DNA of 10,307 nucleotides from an uncultured archaeon. GTDB taxonomy: Archaea; Korarchaeota; Korarchaeia; Korarchaeales; Korarchaeaceae. The notes under the pieces were generated by a model. The model was given only the letters and a program-made list of their open reading frames with translations. It was not told the origin of the DNA and searched no databases. This document shows, in pieces, positions 6,722-10,307 of the stretch (position 1 is the first letter of the stretch; each line of letters opens with the position of its first letter). The position numbers were made by a program, and so were the translations under genes. The DNA lies in NCBI GenBank assembly GCA_938073845.1, contig CALJEO010000019.1, positions 1-10,307 of the forward strand, in the 5' to 3' direction.

Positions 6722-7152
6722 TCAGAGTTTGACTCCGCTCGCTAGCTCTTCAAGCAGTCTTCTGCAATTTCGGTAAACCCTCTCAGAATCCCTAAGGGCT
6801 TCATGAGATTCCTCCCTCGTGAAGAGGGAGGCTGCTTCAGCGCCTGCTCATCCCCGTAGAAGGCAGGTCCCCTCTTCCTGGCCAGATCCCTCGAGATCCG
6901 CCGTGAGGTCCAGCTCAGCGTTGAACCGCTCCGGAAGCTCACGTAACCTCGAGGCCTCGAGCAGGACATCGCTCACATCATACTCACGGGGATGGCAAGG
7001 GACGTGAGGACAGCCTTCAAGGATAGCTCCAAGGTCTCCTGTGACCTCCTCATGGTTAGGGGATGGTCCATTGAATCGAAGGCTTTCCTTGCCTCCCCAA
7101 GCGTCCTGGAGGCCCTCCTAATGTAATCAAGCGCCACGTCAGCGCTCCTCAT
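6722..7152 (-). pseudogene. Decayed HEPN-domain toxin partner
   Basis: Reading along the minus strand and changing frame three times gives a clear archaeal HEPN protein of about 140 residues. It opens at ATG 7152 with MRSADVALDYIRRASRTLGE, then TMRRSQETLELSLKAVLTSL. After a break near 6988-6994 it continues as REYDVSDVLLEASRLRELPE; after a break near 6890-6900 as SRDLARKRGPAFYGDE; and after a break near 6833-6845 as SLFTREESHEALRDSERVYR, ending with LLEELASGVKL and TGA at 6722-6724. The 431-base span is not a multiple of three, a direct sign of frameshift. Intact relatives act with an MNT partner as toxin-antitoxin pairs, the HEPN part usually being an RNase. I do not see an Rx4-6H RNase motif in what remains. 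Its start overlaps the MNT stop (ATGA, 7149-7152). Confidence 0.85.
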
Positions 7153-7620
7153 ATCTCAACAACCTCTCCGAGCTTATAGTCTGGCTTCAGGTCCCAATAC
7201 CACTTGCCGCTAGGTAGCAAGACCCTCCTAGCTCCTCAAGCCTCCCCCTTAGCTCATCCATCTGCCTTGATGAAGTCATCCCTCTCGTAGAGGATTACGC
7301 CATCCGTGAGGATGTCGAGCAGTATCGGGGGATGTTGCATCACTCCCCCTTCAGTGGTACTGGGCTCATAGGAGTGCCGAGCTTCCTCAGCTCAACCCTG
7401 GGCTCTGAGGAGATAACTCATCCTCTATCTCACGGAAGGCATCGAACCTCCTCCCGAAGGAACCACTGAAGTTCTCAAGAACCACCAACAGATCTATATC
7501 GCTCCCCTCCTTGGCTTCCCCCCTCGCGATACTCCTGAGGAGCGCGACTGACTAGGTTATCACCAAGCTTCACCTCCAGCAACCCCACTACATGTCAACT
7601 TATCCCCTGTGGAGATCCAT
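7149..7620 (-). pseudogene. Decayed MNT-type nucleotidyltransferase antitoxin
   Basis: A minimal nucleotidyltransferase in pieces across several frames. MDLHRG opens at ATG 7620; HVVGLLEVKLGDNLVS follows a stop in another frame; then SIARGEAKEGSDIDLLVVLE and the segment NFSGSFGRRFDAFREIEDEL, RVELRKLGTPMSPVPLKGE, PPILLDILTDGVILYERDDF, QMDELRGRLEELG, and finally VLLPSGKWYWDLKPDYKLGE ending VVEI with TGA at 7149-7151. The catalytic GSx10DxD pattern survives as S-x10-DID, but the Gly is now Arg (LLRSIARG where LFGSIARG is expected). Functional relatives neutralise a HEPN toxin by adding nucleotides to it. The order MNT then HEPN with ATGA overlap matches intact modules. Start uncertain; identity of the family is clear. 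Confidence 0.87.
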
Positions 7621-7636
7621 CGCTCCCAATAGGCTC

Positions 7637-7644
7637 CTTAAAAT
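7637..7644 (-). promoter_or_regulatory. Possible remnant TATA box of the MNT-HEPN module
   Basis: ATTTTAAG on the minus strand lies about 20 bases before ATG 7620, slightly closer than at the other promoters here. It may be the old promoter of the decayed module. Weak support. Confidence 0.25.
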
Positions 7645-7723
7645 TCATGAAGGGATGAGCTCCCAGCTTGATGCGAGGAGATCCTCAAGGAGCTCGGGGA
7701 CATCCTGGACAGGCGATATCATG

Positions 7724-7742
7724 AAGTAAAAATGTAAAATTA
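7724..7742 (-). terminator. T-rich tract after the Cmr operon
   Basis: About 6 bases past the cmr6 stop the minus strand reads TAATTTTACATTTTTACTT. Archaeal RNA polymerase stops at such T-rich stretches without needing a hairpin, so this is a plausible end of the Cmr transcript. Confidence 0.5.
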
Positions 7743-7747
7743 TCGGG

Positions 7748-8689
7748 TCACTTTGATAATCGTTTTTGGGATCCCGCCGAATCTCCAGATCCCTTCACAC
7801 ACTCAAATAACCCGAAACCCGATGTCTGCTTCCCTCCCACACCATGATGAGTTAAGGTCTCATCCAGCAGCTCGCTCACGTACCCCTCATCCCCCTTAGG
7901 TGAGTGGATTAGGAACTCGAATGTCACTCCCTCCTTGATCACTGGGAACACTATAGGGACGGGCGAGAGAGTCTCACTGGGGATCTCCCTTCTCCCCTCG
8001 TAATACTCCTTGTAGTGAGGAGATATCACCTCAGGCGTTATCACTCTACCGTCCCTGCTTCCCACGGGAAAGCCCCCTACCACTATCAGCTTCCCCCTAT
8101 AGTACTTGGTTCCGAAGAGCCTCGCAAACCTCATGAACTCTGAGGACACCTCATCTGATACACCGATCTTTTCAAGGTGTTCAGATATCTGCTCTAGGCT
8201 CATCTCCTCATAAGTTCTAGGGGCTTCCTCACCTTCACGCTTAACGAAGCCCAGCAGATATCCTAGCTTGGCATCCCTCTCGAGGAGTTGAAGAGAGGCC
8301 ACATGCCTCATAACCCCTTTCAGAGTCGAGCCCGGTATCCAGGGAACTCCGAATGGTTTGAGTATCTGTAAGAGGCTGAACTCCCACGCACTGGGGCCTG
8401 CACCCACTATCAACCTAGTTCGAGTCACGTACCTCCTCCTTATCTCAACTAGCTCTCCTCCGCTTCCAGGCACTAAGGACTCAAGCCTCATCAAGTGTCC
8501 CAAGTAAGCATCGTTCAGCCTCATCGCGTTGGAGAGTTCCTCGGATACATTCCTTCCTATGCCCTCCTCAACGCTGAGCCATCCACGTTGCGGCCAGAAG
8601 CTCACTAAAAGGGAGGGGTTTGGCTTCAATTCGCTCAAGAGACTGCTCAACTTATCTAAGACATCCTCTACCTTAAGACCACTTATCAT
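7748..8689 (-). CDS. cmr6: Type III-B CRISPR RAMP protein Cmr6
   Basis: A 313-residue Cmr6, a subunit at the 3'-end side of the crRNA backbone in the Cmr effector complex, which binds and cleaves invader RNA. RAMP-family signatures in order: TRLIVGAGPSAWE (91-103), PWIPGSTLKGVMRHVA (116-131), LFGT (191-194), LIVVGGFPVG (201-210), ISPHYKEYY (222-230), SPVPIVFPVIKEGVTFEFL (242-260) and the glycine-rich loop GVGGKQTSGFGLF (283-295). The first 80 residues look helical, as usual. The start is ATG 8687-8689 with GGGGGTGG (8694-8701) four bases upstream; it overlaps cmr1 by 17 bases. It is the last gene of the operon. The C-terminal tail (299-313) is polar and probably flexible. Confidence 0.93.
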   Translation of the reverse strand: MISGLKVEDVLDKLSSLLSELKPNPSLLVSFWPQRGWLSVEEGIGRNVSEELSNAMRLNDAYLGHLMRLESLVPGSGGELVEIRRRYVTRTRLIVGAGPSAWEFSLLQILKPFGVPWIPGSTLKGVMRHVASLQLLERDAKLGYLLGFVKREGEEAPRTYEEMSLEQISEHLEKIGVSDEVSSEFMRFARLFGTKYYRGKLIVVGGFPVGSRDGRVITPEVISPHYKEYYEGRREIPSETLSPVPIVFPVIKEGVTFEFLIHSPKGDEGYVSELLDETLTHHGVGGKQTSGFGLFECVKGSGDSAGSQKRLSK

Positions 8690-9725
8690 CTTTCCACCCC
8701 CTAATCTTGAAGTGCTCCTTCATCTTCCCCATCACCTTTTGGACCACAGAATTGTAGCCTTCCTTCTGTTTCTCGAGATGTGTTGAGTAGGAGTCCGGAT
8801 AATCGGAGGAGGGCATCAGTATACCTCTCACATAGGTCGCATTACCTGAGAGTCCCAATATGAGGGGGGAGGACCTCCTCTCCTCCTTCCATTGGATCCT
8901 TCTCCTACGGGAAGGATCTATTATCGGCATACCCAGGAAAGCCCTATAATCCACCTTCAGTATCTTCTGCTTTTCTTTTTCCTCTTGAGCTCCTATTCTG
9001 AGAGCCCTCTCCACGATTTTGAGGTTACTTTCAGCTCTCCTAAGACAATCCCCCCAACCATTGCATCCATCAATAGCTACCAGATAGGAGTTCGAGAGCG
9101 CTTGGGCTCTCAAGATCCCCTCACAATGTGAGATACCGATATCTCCCATGAGTTTCCTCACGTTATTCGCCCACTCACCTGAGCTTAAGGCATTGCTAGC
9201 GCTCTTAGCTTTCTCCAGTATCTCCCTAGCTTTAGCGTTTCCAGAATTAACTTCGATTATCTTCATGCTTCCATATCCTCTGTTCGACCTGAACCCAAAT
9301 CCACCTAAGGACACGTTCAATGCTAACGCTTTGGAGAACTCAATTAGGGCTTCTTCAGATGGAGTAGCCTCAGCTATCAATCCGAACTCAACATCGTAGA
9401 AGATCTTTTCCCTCTTCCTAAGGGCCCATAAGAACGGATCTCCTCCCGATAGTTTAATCTCCCTCCTCCCATATAGCTCATAGGTCAGTTTTACAGCAGA
9501 TCTCCTTGCCCCTCCATGGACCGTTCCGAAGACCTTAGCCTCCTCTTCCCTAACCTTTTGAGGATTGGCCCATGCTTCACAATCTCTAGAGGCTAGATAC
9601 CATCGGTACCACTTCCTCAAGCTACCCCTTATTGAGGGTATCCTCACAACTAGCGGATCCGCGTTCTGATTATACCAGCCCCAGGAGACGGGAGATATCG
9701 TTTTAAGCTTCACCTCTATTCCCAT
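8673..9725 (-). CDS. cmr1: Type III-B CRISPR RAMP protein Cmr1
   Basis: A 350-residue Cmr1, the RAMP protein that caps the Cmr complex next to Cmr6 and helps bind the crRNA 3' end and target RNA. Signatures: SIRGSLRKWYRWYL (31-44), a form of the RG-LR-W-R motif of Cmr1; EEEAKVFGTVHGGARRSAVK (60-79), the E-LFG segment; and the glycine-rich GGFGFRSNRGYGSMKI (141-156). The second half (about 165-350) diverges more, with a charged stretch around EEKEKQK, and is assigned by continuity. The ATG at 9723-9725 has a purine-rich GGGGAGT site (9731-9737) and overlaps the cmr5 end by 10 bases. Family assignment is firm through the three motifs and the operon. Confidence 0.92.
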   Translation of the reverse strand: MGIEVKLKTISPVSWGWYNQNADPLVVRIPSIRGSLRKWYRWYLASRDCEAWANPQKVREEEAKVFGTVHGGARRSAVKLTYELYGRREIKLSGGDPFLWALRKREKIFYDVEFGLIAEATPSEEALIEFSKALALNVSLGGFGFRSNRGYGSMKIIEVNSGNAKAREILEKAKSASNALSSGEWANNVRKLMGDIGISHCEGILRAQALSNSYLVAIDGCNGWGDCLRRAESNLKIVERALRIGAQEEKEKQKILKVDYRAFLGMPIIDPSRRRRIQWKEERRSSPLILGLSGNATYVRGILMPSSDYPDSYSTHLEKQKEGYNSVVQKVMGKMKEHFKIRGWKDDKWS

Positions 9726-10153
9726 AGACCACTCCCCTTCTTCAGCCTAGCTCCAGCTACTATCTTCAGGGCCTCAGCTATGCGAACGACTTCGTCAAAG
9801 ATCAGAGGTAACCTCCCGGGATCTAAGTCAAGCAGCAACTCAATGCTCAGGGGATTCTTCCCCTCAATTAGACCTATCTCCTCCAGCCATCCGCCCATAA
9901 ATTCCAGGATCTTACCCTCAGGTGTCTTTTCCTCTTCATCCTTTCCCTTACCCTCCTCTGGCTTCCCCTTCTCTTTTCTCTCACTCCTCTCCTTCCTCTG
10001 AAGATAAGCCACTGTTAGGAGGAGGCCGTTGCCCGCCAGGAGGCCGGTCAGTCTCTCAGCGAGTTGTGAGAATCTCTCCTCATCTCTGGTTCCTTTCACT
10101 TCGGAGACCAGCTCATTGGCCTTCCTAAGCCTTAGTCTCTCTAAGTCCTCCAT
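9716..10153 (-). CDS. cmr5: Type III-B CRISPR small subunit Cmr5
   Basis: A 145-residue, mainly helical protein. Cmr5 forms the minor filament of the Cmr complex beside Cmr4. Family features: an N-terminal helix with LRLRKANELVSEVKG (7-21), the RFSQLAERLTGLLAGNGLLL segment (27-46) continuing TVAYLQRK, in which the NGL-T-A-L pattern is typical, and the C-terminal helix VVRIAEALKIVAGARLK (122-138). Between them, residues 54-77 are almost only Lys, Glu, Arg and Gly, a low-complexity charged insertion absent from the compact archetype, likely an exposed loop. I choose ATG 10153 over GTG 10162 because GGGGGTGAT (10158-10166) is ideally placed for it. It overlaps cmr4 by 29 bases. Confidence 0.85.
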   Translation of the reverse strand: MEDLERLRLRKANELVSEVKGTRDEERFSQLAERLTGLLAGNGLLLTVAYLQRKERSERKEKGKPEEGKGKDEEEKTPEGKILEFMGGWLEEIGLIEGKNPLSIELLLDLDPGRLPLIFDEVVRIAEALKIVAGARLKKGSGLWE

Positions 10154-10307
10154 CAGAATCACCCCCGATGAGATAAACCTCAGCGAAGCCGAGCCCCGTA
10201 GTTATATCCCCTCCCACGTGAACGACTCCTTTCAGGAGCTTTCTTATTTCCTCCACCACATCCAATTCCTTCTCTACTTCTTTACCATCCTCCTTTTTCT
10301 TTATCTT
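10125..10307 (-). CDS. cmr4: C-terminal end of Cmr4 (partial)
   Basis: Only the last 60 codons are in the window; the gene continues past the right edge. The tail reads LLKGVVHVGGDITTGLGFAE, carrying the GGDxTxGxG loop found near the end of Cmr4, the backbone subunit that binds crRNA and cleaves target RNA at regular intervals. A highly charged stretch (KIKKKEDGKEVEKELDVVEE) precedes it. The catalytic aspartate of Cmr4 would be near the N-terminus, outside the window. Position just ahead of cmr5 agrees with this call; another RAMP protein such as a Cas7-type paralogue is the alternative. Confidence 0.75.
   Translation of the reverse strand, partial: KIKKKEDGKEVEKELDVVEEIRKLLKGVVHVGGDITTGLGFAEVYLIGGDSDGGLRETKA
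10158..10166 (-). promoter_or_regulatory. Ribosome binding site deciding the cmr5 start
   Basis: GGGGGTGAT on the minus strand, four bases before ATG 10153, nearly perfectly complements the archaeal 16S rRNA tail. The alternative GTG 10162 lies within this site, so it is unlikely to be the start. Confidence 0.75.

Noticed and set aside
6742..6969. Minus-strand 75-codon frame as an independent gene
   Set aside because: It strings together out-of-frame HEPN sequence with one real HEPN segment (RKRGPAFYGDE); it is a by-product of the decayed HEPN gene.
6722..7152. The HEPN fragment as a Csm6/Csx1-type CRISPR ancillary RNase
   Set aside because: Its sequence and the MNT partner with ATGA overlap match the HEPN-MNT toxin-antitoxin type; no CARF domain is present.
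6627..7747. CRISPR array next to the Cmr operon
   Set aside because: No direct repeats of 20-40 bases at regular spacing; the sequence instead encodes MNT and HEPN fragments.

Overview
The window looks like chromosomal DNA from a thermophilic archaeon, probably of the TACK/Korarchaeota type (inference). Evidence: TATA boxes 25-30 bases upstream of starts with almost no leader (genes at 85, 1445 and 4834), heavy AGG/ATA codon use, VapBC and HEPN-MNT modules, NadA/NadC NAD synthesis, and a type III-B (Cmr) CRISPR effector operon. I see no tRNA, rRNA, CRISPR repeat array or transposase.

Layout. 85-630 (+): a small membrane-anchored phospholipase D-type (HKD) nuclease. 688-1230 (-): a decayed vapBC toxin-antitoxin pair; vapB is frameshifted and vapC has two in-frame stops. 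1445-3687 (+): a two-gene operon of a PLP-dependent class I/II aminotransferase and an MFS transporter that overlap by ATGA. 3679-4557 (-): an isoaspartyl peptidase/L-asparaginase, convergent with the transporter. 4834-6626 (+): nadA-nadC, overlapping by one base, which convert iminoaspartate plus DHAP to quinolinate and then to nicotinate mononucleotide. 6722-7620 (-): a decayed HEPN-MNT toxin-antitoxin pair broken by several frameshifts. 7748-10307 (-): the 3' half of a Cmr operon in the order cmr4 (partial), cmr5, cmr1, cmr6, all overlapping; cas10/cmr2 and cmr3 presumably lie beyond the right edge.

How it fits together. The middle is housekeeping metabolism (amino-acid transamination and transport, aspartate release, NAD synthesis). 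The flanks carry RNA-targeting defence and toxin-antitoxin genes. The two long stretches without intact genes (631-1444 and 6627-7747) are mostly occupied by toxin-antitoxin fossils whose protein sequence can be followed across frames. I found no convincing undescribed system; the fossils are the main thing a standard gene call would miss.
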